From the NCBI RefSeq assembly GCF_012489685.1, contig NC_080046.1, positions 22,771,038-22,835,037 on the forward strand: 64,000 nt of DNA. Reading direction: 5' to 3'. The position numbers and the translations under genes were made by a program. The DNA comes from Lotus japonicus (lineage: Eukaryota > Streptophyta > Magnoliopsida > Fabales > Fabaceae). The notes beneath the pieces are model-generated. The model did not search any database. It saw nothing but the letters and a program-made list of their open reading frames with translations, and was not told the DNA's origin. Of the stretch, positions 1-11,467 are shown in pieces (the stretch's first letter is position 1; each line of letters begins with the position of its first letter).

Positions 1-892
1 TCTCTTAGTTTTCTCTAGGATCCGATCAACCTTGATCTCCTAAAGGAATCACCACTAAGATACACAGATCCTAGTCTTCTTAAGGATACTGACCTACCCG
101 GTCCCTTAAGGAAAATCAAACAACTGTTTGAGGTTGGTGTTTACAAAGGTTTGCTTCTAAATAAGCTGAGTGTAAACTAAATAAGAACAGATGAAGAAAG
201 TGGAGGCTTGAATCTTTTCTTGTATTGCAGCTCTTGGTTTCTCTCTCTCATTTCTTTCTTCTTTTCTTCAGCCTTAAATAGTCCAAGGTGCAAAGGATAT
301 TTCTGTTGAGAGAATATGACCGTTGGAGGGCATTTCTGGAACTTCCAGAACCTGCTGTGGCTGAACCTTGGTAGGTAGGCTTTTCAGAATAGTACACTGC
401 TCTTGTACTTCTTGATAGAGACATTTGCCTTTAACCATTGACTTCTGATCTGACGACGCTTCATGTTGGAACTTGTGAAGCTTGGAGATCAGAGTCAGAG
501 GGAAGCTTGGATCCTCTGACCTTCGTAACTTCTGCTTCTGTACCTTCAGAGCTTCTGGACCTTCAGAGCCTCTGGTCCTTCAGAGCTTCTGGTCCTCAGA
601 TCTTCTGATCTTCTGATCTTCAGATCCTCTAATCTTCAGATCCTCTGATCTTCTGATCTTCAGATCCTCTGATCTTCAGATCCTCAGATCCTCAGATCCT
701 CAGATCCTCAGATCTTCTGATCTTCTGATCTTCAGATCCTCTGATGAATATATCTTCTGGTGTCAGAATCAGAACTTGTTTGTCAAAACACTCAAGACAA
801 ACATAAGAGTATCATAATTGTTCATCCACAAATAAATACTTGTTATCATCAAAACATAGAGTTGTACCACATGACCAAATCTTGATCTTACA
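1..892 (-). repeat. 3' LTR of the deleted copia element, partial
   Basis: Base 1 aligns with base 3696 of the other LTR and the two run in parallel to the shared end CTTGATCTTACA at 892 and 4539. The left copy is 48 bp longer over the shared span, and the visible cause is a different number of short repeats around 540-745. Confidence 0.9.
540..745. repeat. Short-unit minisatellite inside the LTR
   Basis: Irregular tandem copies of roughly ten-base units of the type CAGATCCTCTGATCTT fill this stretch. The matching stretch of the other LTR (about 4240-4393) has fewer units in a different order. Confidence 0.85.
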
Positions 893-906
893 ATCTCCCC
901 CTTTTT
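893..906 (-). other. Polypurine tract of the deleted copia element
   Basis: On the minus strand the sequence AAAAAGGGGGAGAT directly precedes the LTR start TGTAAGATC, as at 62752-62765 in the full-length element. More CCCCCT-type tracts follow at about 1061-1072, 1145-1155 and 1216-1224, matching the several polypurine tracts typical of Sireviruses. Confidence 0.85.
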
Positions 907-1256
907 GATGATGACAAAACCATGTATTTTGATGAACAACTCTAAACAAATAAACTGAATACACTCAGAGTATAAGGTATCAGAGTTAAAACTTATCCTG
1001 ATGTGTATAGTTTATCTTGCTCCTTCTGAATCCAAGACTCGAGCTTGATTCTGAGCTTAGCTCCCCCTGAATCTAATACTTAATATCAACCTCGTCAGAG
1101 CATAGAAATTGATCACATAAGGGAGTTGTCAAGATACTATTAGTTCTCCCCCTTTTTGTCATAAGCAAAAAGAATGAAGGTGGGAAAAAAAATACTAAGA
1201 GCATAAAACGAAATACTCCCCCTCAGAAGGAATACCAAGGGATACTTGGCTTCTGA

Positions 1257-1750
1257 TTAGTGTATCTTCTGATGAGAGCAGAAGTGTGGTTCTGGTGACA
1301 TCTCCATTCTGGACAAAATTTCATCTTCAGATACTTCAGAATGAGAAGCTATGAACCTACTCTTCTTCTGATGATGCAAGTCAGAAGTTGTAGTAGCATC
1401 TTCTGATGTTGTTGCTTCTGGTTTGACAAGTTCTGAGTCTTTGTTTCTTTCTGAAACAGTCATGCTCATCTCTGCAAGCTTTTTCAGCTAGCTTTGACTT
1501 GTTAGAGTCAAGCTTATCATTAATTCTAACATGAATAGCGTTCAGAATATCAACAGAGGGGTTCTTATAAAAAACCAATGATTCCTTGACCAAATCTTAC
1601 TCTTCTGATGCCTCCAAGATCAACTTCACCTTCAGGTTCAAGTTTTGGATCTTGGGACATATGCCTTTCTCTCGTCATGTGTTGCCTGCATCCACTGTCC
1701 AGGTTCCATGGTTGGAGTTTCGATGGACCTACTGAAGATATCTGCAACAT
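1257..1750 (-). pseudogene. Remnants of copia pol (protease start and the region after the integrase)
   Basis: The stretch 1565-1750 encodes a degenerate counterpart of the protease start of the full element, including LDSGC, in the +1 frame relative to gag. The stretch about 1257-1593 resembles the segment just after the integrase core (compare the region near 56240-56440). Everything between and after is deleted: the GAG-pre-integrase zinc finger, the catalytic integrase core, reverse transcriptase and RNase H. It cannot make a working polymerase. Confidence 0.8.
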
Positions 1751-3295
1751 ATATAATCTTATCCCTAGGTACCCACTTTCTGGGTCCTTTCTTGTTAGTT
1801 AGCCCAGAAGTTCTGACAACTTTGGGTCTTTCAACAGGATAATATACAGGAATTTGAGCATGATATTTTGACATAGAGAAAGTTCCTTTCTTAAGAGATG
1901 ATGGAGCAACTTCAGAAGGTTTAGAATAATCAATGCCATATATTCCATTTCTGCTTACGCCATAGATCATTGAAGCCATTAAGCTTCTGTCTACGTTTTT
2001 AGCCAGGAATCTTTGAAAAGATTTTTCATATATAGATTCATTCTTATTATCAGAGGCATCATAAGCAATAACTTCTTCTAACTTAACAAATTGATTTTTG
2101 AGCACAGAGTTAGAATACACTAAAGCATGATTATCATTTTTCAAATCGGAAATAATTTTCTCATGTTCAGAAGAAGTCTTAGAAGCAGCAGAGAAATCCT
2201 TTTTCAATTTTTTATGCTTAGTCAGTAAGGAGTTATACTTATCCATAATATCAGACAAAGCATGTTTCAGTTCAGAGGTTGAGAAAGAAGCGAATACCTC
2301 ATTTTCATCGTCAGAGTCTGGCTCTTCCTCTGATGCAGATTCAACGTTAGTTGCATCTTTTGACTCTGCTTCTTTGTCTTTGACAATAGCCATGAGTCCT
2401 TGAACTTCACCATCAGAGTCAACATCCTCTGATTCTGATTCATCAAAAGTCACCATCAGACTTTTCTTTGGTTTGAAATGCTTCTTTGACTTTTCGTCCT
2501 TTGATGAACCTTTGTATTTGCTCTGCTTGTGCTTCCACATGCAGTTGAGCTTTATGGATATCAGAGTCAGCTCATCTTCATCAGAATCTTCTGATGCTTC
2601 TTCAGATTCTTCTGCTCCAGCTTGGAGAGCTTTTGACTTCTCAGATTTAGCCTTCTCAGAGCGCTTCAGCTCATGGCATTTCAGTATGCTGATGAGTTTT
2701 TCTAAACTTATATGCTCAACATTTCTTGTAAGCTCTATTGAAGTCACCAAGGGCATCCAGCTTTCAGGAAGACATCTGATGACCCTTATGACATGATCTT
2801 TAGTTGTGTAGCTCTTGTTGAGAGGTCGTATTCCAGCTACGAGCAACTGAAATCTGGAAAACATATCCTCAATGGATTCGTTAGGTTCCATGATGAAGGA
2901 TTCATATTTCTGGATCAAGGACAGCGCCTTTGATTCTTTCACCTTCTTGTTTCCTTCATGTGTCATCTTTAAGGAATCAAGGATACACTTAGCGGAATCA
3001 CGATCAGTAATTTTCTCATATTCTTCATATGAAATGGCACTTTGCAGAATAGCTCTTGATCTGTGATGATCTCTGAACTCCTTCTTTTGATCTTCACTCA
3101 TCTTCTTCCTTGGGATCTTTACACCATGTACATCAACAGGAGGGGTGTAGCCATCAACAACAAAATCCCAGAGATCAGGATCAAAGCCAAGAAAGAAGCT
3201 TTTGATTCTGTCTTTCCAGAATCAAATCTCTGACCATCAAAGATAGGTGGTCTTGCACTGTATTGATATTTGCTTGTAGTAGTGGTGGAATCCAT
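1638..3295 (-). pseudogene. Copia gag with frameshift and loss of the zinc knuckle
   Basis: The gag start is the ATG at 3295, whose first codons match the start of gag at 53175. Reading then breaks by a small deletion near 3220, where the frame changes, and continues from 3101 to the stop at 1638 for 487 codons. The UBN2-type gag core ([13 protein letters not shown] region, PNESIEDMFSRF) is present. The CCHC zinc knuckle found in the relative (residues 303-316 there) is missing by deletion, as is a short segment before it. The gag end overlaps the pol remnant by 113 nt, as in the full-length copy. Packaging of nucleic acid by this protein is doubtful. Confidence 0.85.
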
Positions 3296-3355
3296 GAGTT
3301 TTTCACACTGGCCTGAATCTACTGAACACTGTTATGTGTGGTAATCAGAACTTGC

Positions 3356-3367
3356 GCTTTGATACCA
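3356..3367 (-). other. Primer-binding site of the deleted copia element
   Basis: The minus strand reads TGGTATCAAAGC two bases after the LTR end, one mismatch from the usual complement of the 3' end of initiator tRNA-Met. Confidence 0.85.
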
Positions 3368-3369
3368 AT

Positions 3370-4539
3370 TGAAGGTGTGAAAAACGACTAGAAGGGGGGG
3401 GGGGGGTTGAATAGAGTTTTGAATATAAAAACTTTCCCCTTAAGATTTAAAGTAAATCTTTTCGGTTTATCTGAGATAGATGGTGCAGCGGATAAAGATA
3501 GAGAGAAGAGAGAAGCACACAAGTATTTTATCCTGGTTCACTTGATAAATCCCTCAAGCTAATCCAGTCCACCCGTTAAGGTGATTTCTTCCTTCTTAGA
3601 ATGAAGGCAATCCACTAATCAGATAATTGTTACAACTGCACTTGAAACCTACAAGTGACTAACAATACACTGACTTAGCTCACACTAAGATTCACTCTCT
3701 TAGTTTTCTCTAGGATCCGATCAACCTTGATCTCCTAAAGGAATCACCACTAAGATACACAGATCCTAGTCTTCTTAAGGATACTGACCTACCCGGTCCC
3801 TTAAGGAAAATCAAACAACTGTTTGAGGTTGGTGTTTACAAAGGTTTGCTTCTAAATAAGCTGAGTGTAAACTAAATAAGAACAGATGAAGAAAGTGGAG
3901 GCTTGAATCTTTTCTTGTATTGCAGCTCTTGGTTTCTCTCTCTCATTTCTTTCTTCTTTTCTTCAGCCTTAAATAGTCCAAGGTGCAAAGGATATTTCTG
4001 TTGAGAGAATATGACCGTTGGAGGGCATTTCTGGAACTTCCAGAACCTGCTGTGGCTGAACCTTGGTAGGTAGGCTTTTCAGAATAGTACACTGCTCTTG
4101 TACTTCTTGATAGAGACATTTGCCTTTAACCATTGACTTCTGATCTGACGACGCTTCATGTTGGAACTTGTGAAGCTTGGAGATCAGAGTCAGAGGGAAG
4201 CTTGGATCCTCTGACCTTCGTAACTTCTGCTTCTGTACCTTCAGAGCTTCTGGACCTTCAGAGCCTCTGGTCCTTCAGAGCTTCTGGTCCTCAGATCTTC
4301 TGATCTTCAGATCCTCTGATCTTCAGATCCTCTGATCTTCTGATCCTCAGATCCTCTGATCCTCAGATCCTCTGATCCTCAGATCCTCTGATGAATATAT
4401 CTTCTGGTGTCAGAATCAGAACCTGTTTGTCAAAACACTCAAGACAAACATAAGAGTATCATAATTGTTCATCCACAAATAAATACTTGTTATCATCAAA
4501 ACATAGAGTTGTACCACATGACCAAATCTTGATCTTACA
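3370..4539 (-). repeat. 5' LTR of the deleted copia element, complete (1170 bp)
   Basis: The boundaries TG...CA follow from the primer-binding site on one side and alignment with the left LTR on the other. A run of 13 G lies at 3394-3406, and the short-unit minisatellite lies at about 4240-4393. Confidence 0.9.
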
Positions 4540-4662
4540 GTAACATGGTGATGTAAGCTTTCCGTGTACCGCACAAACCCTTTATAATTTTATGTATATG
4601 TCTTTAGAATTTTGGGTGAAAAATGCGTGTTTTCATTAATGTGGTTTACTCCTCGTCCAATG

Positions 4663-4860
4663 CAGTTTTTTTTTTTAAACTAAACATGAATATTATTAAG
4701 GGCCAACTGGCCGAGAAACAATTACATCAAAGTTTACCAAACTAGCAGCAGCATCAGGAACTTCTTCCACCCACACCAAATCACCATAAGTAGAAGCGTT
4801 CTTAGCCAAGTAGTCTGAAACCGAATTACCAGAACGTCTAACAAAAGACAAAGAAAATAA
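4663..4860 (-). mobile_element. 3' end of an L1-type LINE (RNase H-like tail plus poly-A)
   Basis: On the minus strand a frame ending in TAA at 4696-4698 encodes RRSGNSVSDYLAKNAS, then WVEEVPDAA. This is the typical C-terminal RNase H-like (RVT_3) ending of plant LINE polyproteins. After the stop, a short 3' tail ends in an A-run that appears as T on the plus strand near 4665-4676. The element is truncated at its 5' side by about 4860. Only some 50 codons remain. Confidence 0.75.
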
Positions 4861-4979
4861 ATCAAAAAACATATTAATGATTATGCATCTCTCATACTAC
4901 AGTTAAAAAACATATTAATGTAATGATTATACCTCCTTACACCATAATAATAGATATTTTAGCTGATGATTACCACAAC

Positions 4980-5300
4980 CAGGGCCGGTCCCGACATTTT
5001 GGAGGCCCTGGGTATATAATAAAAATGGACCCCTAAATTTTTTTTTTGAGAAAGTTTAATGGGAACACTACGCCAAAAAATGTCTTTTACAACGGTTAAA
5101 TTTGGCCTTTTACAGCGGTTCGGACCCGTTGTAGAGCTCGCCGCTGTAAAAGACTATACAGCGGTCCGAACCGCTGTAAAAGATAGATTATTTACAGCGG
5201 TTCTTTAAGGATAACCGCTGTAAGAATGTTCGAATTTTTTTTCGAGACCCTTCTTTTTGGAGGCCGTGAGTCTGCTTGCATAGGCACAGGGCCGGCCCTG
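4980..5300. mobile_element. Non-autonomous hAT-type element
   Basis: The ends are inverted: CAGGGCCGGTCC at the left and GGCCGGCCCTG at the right. They are flanked by an 8-bp TSD, ACCACAAC at 4972-4979 and ACCACAAT at 5301-5308 (one mismatch). CAGGGCCGG ends with 8-bp TSDs are the hAT pattern. No transposase is present. A CACTA-like fragment sits inside. Confidence 0.8.
5066..5230. mobile_element. CACTA-type terminal fragment within the hAT element
   Basis: It begins CACTACGCCAAAAAATG and carries several direct and inverted copies of the subterminal motif TTTTACAGCGGTT. The opposite GTAGTG end is absent, so this is one broken terminus. Confidence 0.65.
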
Positions 5301-5846
5301 ACCACAATAAACTGTACACTTCAGCACTTATTACTTTAAAATTTATTTGGATAAAATACGTGATGTTGTTCATTAATGTGATTTATTTTTTGTACAATTT
5401 AATTATATAAATGTACCAACGGCCCATGTCTCTCTTATTCTATAACTGTGAGGGTATACTTACCCCTCATGCCATAACATATAACCCATGTATCTCACTT
5501 CAGAAGTCAAAACACGTGGTGGAGGAGGAGGAGGAATAGGAGTTTGAGATTTGGATAAGCATCCGAAATATAACAAAATTGAAAAACTCAGAAGATTATC
5601 CATACCACATGCGACAACAAATACAATACAACCTGCCTGAATAATCATCAATTCTCAAAGGTTGGAACTGGCAAATTCCAGTTCCCAACGTCAAACTTGT
5701 CATGCTTGACATCCTCATTATACATACATGACATAATCACAAGCCCTCCAATGTTGCCACTTCATTCAGAATGAAATGTGCGTTTGATTTTGCAATTGCT
5801 TTAATGAAGCATTGATGCTTAATAGACCATTTTAGTGAAAAAAAAA
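5301..5846. other. Intergenic, no gene recognised
   Basis: AT-rich sequence with short chance ORFs and no motif, repeat or splice pattern that I can assign. Confidence 0.6.
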
Positions 5847-5848
5847 TA

Positions 5849-6154
5849 GTCCCTCCGGTCCTATTTATAAGCAAAAAAAAAAAAAATTCACATAGTTTAA
5901 GAAATGTAGTAAAACTAGATAAAATGCATTAAATTTGTCTTGAATCAAAATAAACTTCCAAAATTACCCTTTGTTATTCATATTGGAAAGTGGGAAAGAG
6001 AGAGAATAATTAATGAGACACATTCTACAAGTTAGAATTAATAAGGGCATCATTGGAAAAAAATAATTAATATAGCTCAAACTTTCATTTGGTTCTTATA
6101 AAAAGGATCAAGATTTTTCTTCTCTTTCATGCTTATAAATAGGACCGGAGGGAG
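5849..6154. mobile_element. Stowaway-type MITE
   Basis: The inverted ends CTCCCTCCGGTCCTATTTAT (one mismatch at the left) are flanked by TA at 5847-5848 and 6155-6156. This is the Tc1/mariner-derived Stowaway pattern. It lies 0.5 kb upstream of the WNK leader. Confidence 0.9.
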
Positions 6155-6156
6155 TA

Positions 6157-6654
6157 TTAGCACCTTTCCCACCTCCTCCTACGCTTACTACCTTCCAAAA
6201 GTCATTTAAAAAAAAAAAACATCTCCTCTCTGTTTCTCTTTCTGGGATTTCTTGCATGTTCTCCAGTTGAGTTTGCCAAGTTCTGTTTTGTTAGTTTTTG
6301 ACTTCTTCAATCACAGAGACCCGTAAATGCTCATAACAAAGCGTGACCACGGATTCTTCAAGTTCCGTGCACTGCACTGCTTCTTCTCTCTCACAAACAA
6401 CAAGCCCCATTTCTACAGCAACATCACTAACACTTGTTCTCTATGAATTCCCAAAACTGACCCTGTATAGAACCCACATGTGGCATGATTCTTTTTCCAC
6501 GTAAAGGGCAGTGAGAGGAACGTGTCACATTCATAGTAGTACAATCATCAATATCATCCGTTTATTCCCTTGTCTTGTCAAATCTTGCAGCCTCCACTAG
6601 TTATCTCTCTGTACTTTTTTTCCTTGCCAAGAAAAACAACAACAAAAATACCAA
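6157..6654 (+). promoter_or_regulatory. Presumed promoter and 5' leader region of the WNK gene
   Basis: Pyrimidine-rich, leader-like sequence lies between the MITE and the upstream ORF. No TATA box could be assigned with confidence, so the transcription start is unknown. Confidence 0.4.
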
Positions 6655-6798
6655 ATGGTTACCAAGAACTATGATGATCACTTCACAAGCGGGGTTGTTG
6701 TGAAGATGGGTACGATAATGCTGCAGAGTATTGGTCACTCAAGGCTCTTCTCGCTATTTTTATTCTTCACTTTCCTACTCTTTCTGCACAAAAACTGA
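6655..6798 (+). CDS. Upstream ORF in the WNK leader, 47 codons
   Basis: An ATG at 6655 opens a frame of 47 codons ending in TGA at 6796-6798, 58 bases before the WNK start codon. The peptide has a polar N-terminal half and a strongly hydrophobic end rich in Phe and Leu (SLFLFFTFLLFL). It does not overlap the main frame and no splice site between the two was needed to explain the gene. Whether it is translated and slows main-frame initiation is inference. It may also be a chance frame. Confidence 0.4.
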   Translation: MVTKNYDDHFTSGVVVKMGTIMLQSIGHSRLFSLFLFFTFLLFLHKN

Positions 6799-6856
6799 AG
6801 TGTTTTGAGTTAAGGTGATTCATTGTTAGCTGGAACATTTAGTTCAGAATTCCAAC

Positions 6857-9800
6857 ATGTTTTACAATCAAAAGGGTAACGAGGATGCCAAAGGTGAGTC
6901 TCGTTACATGGAAACCGACCCAACTGGTCGCTATGTCCGGGTAAGTTCTAATTAGTCTAATGGCTTTTGTGACTGACTCATGTGATTTTGTGTTATAAGA
7001 TTTAATGAAAACAAAGTGATTTAGTGAAATTTTTCTATAGCTGATTCTGAAGTTAAAATCAATTTTATGGACAAACTTTTGTGAGTATCTTCTGGTGTCA
7101 CTTAATTATGAAATTGATTCTGACGAAGAATAAGCTGATCTAGACATGCTATTAGATATCTTGTCCCTTATGACTCATCTTTTCTGTACTTTAGGCCTTG
7201 TTTGCTTAAATTAGGCTTATGGCTATTTTAGCATAATTCTATAGAGTTGAACTTTATAAAATTTGAGACTACCTTTGATATTGGAGAGTTTTTGCATATC
7301 AAGTTTGCATGCACAGACAGCTTGTATTAATTTCTTTTACTATTCACATTCTGATTGTTCTTTTACTATTCACATTCTGATTGAGCAGATCAAGCTGGGT
7401 CCGATGAAATTTCATAATATTTGATGTGTGGTGTGAGACTACTTAGAAATAGCCATATATGGTTCAGAGCTTGCTTACCCGTTTTCAGAATTTAATAAAA
7501 TTATTATTTCTTAGTGTTCTATTCAAAGGATTGTGTTTGAATTTGTACTAGACTACAAGTGACAAACATACTTATCTTGATTTCTCTAGAAATAGCCATA
7601 TATGGAGATTAGGTTGACTTAATATGACAAAAGTTCTTTACTTTTGTTTGAGATTAGGTTGGAGATGTTCTTGGAAAAGGGGCAATGAAAACAGTGTACA
7701 AAGCAATTGATGAGGTTCTTGGAATGGAGGTAGCATGGAACCAGGTGAGACTCAATGAAGCACTTCGTACACCAGAGGACTTGGAGAGGCTTTATTTAGA
7801 GGTTCATCTTCTCAGCACCCTCAAGCACCAATCCATCATTAGATTCTATACCTCATGGATCGATGTTGACAACAAGACCTTCAACTTCATCACAGAAATG
7901 TTCACTTCTGGGACACTCAGAGAGTAAGTGCCCTTTGGTTACCGTTTCATTTTTCATTAAGTGTGTTTAGGTTCTTTCTGTAAAGAAAAAGTGTCTCGGG
8001 ATGTGTTATTTTCCCGTTTTCATCCTTCCTAACTACTTATAATTATACATTGCTTAGAAATATTTTTACTATGCCATATGAAATAATTGATAAGTTTGTG
8101 GCTTTTGCAGATACAAGAAGAAATACAATCACGTAGGCATACAAGCAATAAAGAGTTGGGCATGCCAAATCTTAGAGGGTCTTGTTTATCTGCATGAACA
8201 TGATCCTCCAGTAATTCACAGGGACCTCAAATGTGATAACATATTTGTGAATGGCCATCTTGGACAAGTGAAGATTGGTGACCTGGGTCTAGCGGCGATT
8301 CTCCGTGGTTCCCAGCCAGCCCACAGTGTTATAGGTACTTATTTTTCTTCCAATGAATGTTACAGGCTGTGAGCCACTTCAATTATGGTGAAATTTTTTC
8401 ACTTTTTGTGCCAGGCACCCCTGAGTTCATGGCACCAGAGTTGTATGAAGAAGAATATAATGAACTTGTTGATGTGTACTCATTTGGCATGTGTGTTCTT
8501 GAAATGCTTACATCAGACTATCCATATAGTGAATGTGCTAATCCTGCACAGATATACAAGAAAGTGACATCGGTAATTTCGTAAATTCATAACCTAGCTT
8601 AAGGTTTAAAGATATTAGTAAAGCTGGGATTTTGTACATGAGCAACTTCTCGGTCTTTCTATGTTTAGGGGAAGCTACCCAAAGCAATTTTCCGGATTGA
8701 AGACATGGAAGCGCAAAGGTTTATTATCAAATGCCTGGTACCTGCTTCAAAGAGACCGTCCGCAAAAGAATTGTTGCATGATCCGTTTCTTGTGTCTGAT
8801 GATGCATCATCCACACCTAAGATTGGAATGCAGAATCCATTTTTGAACTACAATGAGATGGATAAACTTCAATTGAGTGATGGTTCATCAAGGACTGCAA
8901 TGTCAATAACTGGGAAGCTGAATCCTGAAGATGATACTATCTTTCTCAAAGTGCAAATTTCTGACACGGATGGTATATAGTGTTTATCCTATTTGATTCA
9001 TTGCAGGGAAATTTTTATTTGAGCTATTTAAATACATGATTATTGCAATTTCACCACAACAGCATTTACTTTTATTAAGTAAATTAAAGCCCACAGATTG
9101 AAGTAACAGTGAAACTTCTCTTCTGCCTTTTCCTGCAGGTTCTGCTAGGAATGTATATTTTCCCTTTGATATCTTCACTGACACCCCCACTGATGTTGCA
9201 ACGGAGATGGTGAAAGAATTGGAGATCGCGGATTGGGAGCCTTCTGAAATTGCTAGTATGATTGAAGGAGAGATATCTTTGCTGCTTCCAAATAGGAGGA
9301 ATAGTAACTGTTCACACATCTGCCATACATTTAGTTATCCAGATGATGATGATGATGAAGGTCCTCATCATCGTTTCAACTCTGCCTCTTGTTCTTCATC
9401 CCAAGAATCAATATCTGGTTTAGCTATCAGAGCTGATGAGATATCAAATGAACATTGCTGGCTTCATGGTACCTCTTCTTTTTCCCTTCCCTTGTAATGC
9501 AATAGCCATATGTGGATGTCCTGTTTCATTAATGTACTTTAAGCTATCTGTTTAGCAGCAGGCTTCTTAAGTCAGTCCCTTGGCTGGGTTTGAGGGGCAT
9601 TGCCAAAGATTATGTTAGGATTTAAAAGAGGGGAAAATTAGTGAGGGCTTTTATAGTAATTAGGGGAGATTTTTGTAACAGTAATGATATTCAGACATGC
9701 AAACAGTGCATACATCCAACAGATACCTCAATTTTCTCTCTATCTCTTCTGTCATATATCACATTAATTACTTCTCTTTCTTCCCTTTCTCACTGCGGTG

Positions 9801-11136
9801 TCTGTTGGATGTCTGCACTATACAGATGTCTACAAATCATTTTCCTTTACGTAATTACTTGTAAGCAAGGTTTAAAAATAAGGAATAGAGAGAGTAGAGG
9901 GTGTCATTCGGTATCATTGTTAGTTTGTGATTAAAAGGAGAAATCCTTTGGGAAGTGGAAACCCTTGGGGAGAATTCATTCTCCATTTTCTTGTTCAATT
10001 TTCAGTAATACAGTTCCATCCTTTTAGTTCTTTCAATCAATCTTTCATCTTCATTTTCTAGTTCCTAGTAAATGGTTCCTAATAGATTACCACTGAATAA
10101 GTGTCCTTGAGGGCATAACTAGTAACTAGTATTTGTTTGGTTAATTAGCTTTTGGAAGGATAAAATGCAATTCTAGGCTTTGTGCTACATGTTCCTCCCC
10201 CTATTTCTCTCACATTTCAGTTTAATGTTTGTCTATGTATATCATGAAGAAACCATGCCAAAAGCTTAAGTTGTTGGACGAAGACACATGAATGATTTTA
10301 TATAATATTTCCAACATCATGCTCACACAAAAGTCAATTGGAACTGAAGCATGGACAGAGGCTCACCTATCATGTTCTGAAATTGAACTTTATTTATTAG
10401 AATAATGGGGCAACAAGGTTCAAACTCTAACCACTTGGTCATAAATCCTCTGATACTATGTCATGAACCAACTATTACAAAAGCTTAAGCTGATGAATAA
10501 GACACATGAATGAAAAACTAATACTATGAATATGAATTTGTAAGCAAGTCCTCATAAAAACCTACTATAGTTTACATTAATCATCTAATGGGAGAGGGAA
10601 AATGTTGTTTAGCTCTTAACTAATTTTAATTTCTGTAGTAACCTGGGTGACAAACTACTGTTGCAGATGATATGCATGATGATGCTAGTTCACAATGCTC
10701 TTCACATGGAACATATTCCAACTTGAACTTTTGTTCTATGGACGACCAGGAGCACAATGTGGCTTCTACAAGAAAAGAAAAACATCCAATCATAAAGAGT
10801 CACAAGTTTACAAGGTTTTCACCTGGTGAAGACTTCATCACTTTGAACCAGTGCAAAGTTCTAGCAGGACTACAATCACCTTCTTCAAGTAAAAGTAAGA
10901 GGGTGATAGATAATCGTAGATTGACAAGGAACAAGTCACTGATTGATATACAGAGCCAATTACTTCACCGGTCACTAGTCGAGGAGGTAAACAAAAGACG
11001 GTTATTCAAGACAGTTGGAGCAGTTGAAGAGATTGGATTTCAGACACCTTATGAGGTTACCAGCAAAATGTCACAGCCAGTGTATAGTGCTTTGGATGTG
11101 AACCCTTCAAGGAGTGGCAAGGGAGAAAACTTGTAA
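6857..11136 (+). CDS. WNK: WNK-family Ser/Thr protein kinase, WNK4/WNK5-like, seven exons, 611 aa
   Basis: Exons 6857-6940, 7658-7923, 8111-8334, 8415-8572, 8669-8972, 9139-9468 and 10667-11136 join in frame with GT-AG introns to 611 codons. The kinase domain (about residues 28-285) shows [11 protein letters not shown], with the ATP-binding lysine in the glycine loop (K39). Asn replaces the usual subdomain II lysine (VAWNQV), which defines the With-No-Lysine family. HRDLKCDN has the catalytic D155, followed by DLGLA (174-178) and GTPEFMAPE (192-200). Residues about 330-390 form the OSR1-C-like autoregulatory domain. The rest is Ser-rich and low in motifs. The N-terminal METDPTGRY resembles Arabidopsis WNK4/5. 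Family members act in osmotic, flowering and circadian signalling; the substrate here is unknown. A 47-codon upstream ORF precedes it. Confidence 0.93.
7020..7150. mobile_element. Degenerate MITE relic in WNK intron 1
   Basis: The stretch resembles those at 13722-13842 and about 15450-15570: alternating GATTCTGA and AATTGATT-like blocks ending in a TAAGCTGATC...ACATGC-type end. It is too decayed to set ends. Confidence 0.4.
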
Positions 11137-11467
11137 GATTAAGAAAAGAAAAAAAAAGGTTGTCTCTTGAGCATTGAACAAAAAAATGTATATCTTGTGT
11201 GTGCTAGAGAAAATAATAAGGTTGATGTGTTGTGTGGTTATCAGACTTCTAATATTTAGCATGATTTGAAGGAAAAGTTTAACTTCAAGGTTGGCCAACG
11301 AGATACCTATTAAAGTAGTTGTATTATTAGGGGGTTAGGTTCAATTGAGTGTAAATAAAATGTACATAGTGTGTACTGAAAGTGAAAATAATGCATGCCA
11401 TTATGGAGATGTATAAAAGTATCAAGTAAACTTGATCAGCATTAAGCACACTATTTCTCTAGAGCTT

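Larger units (their letters stand above)
1..4539 (-). mobile_element. Deleted Sirevirus-type Ty1/copia element (gag-only), cut by the left window edge
   Basis: Two copies of one LTR face the same way: 1-892 (its left part lies outside the window) and 3370-4539. They bracket only 2477 bp of internal DNA. On the minus strand the order is 5' LTR, primer-binding site, gag, short pol scraps, polypurine tract, 3' LTR. The reverse transcriptase, RNase H and most of the integrase are absent. The internal proteins are clearly related to those of the full-length element at 51895-63969, so this is a deletion derivative of the same group. The LTRs look almost identical outside a minisatellite, which points to a recent insertion helped by another element. 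The left TSD cannot be checked. Confidence 0.9.
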
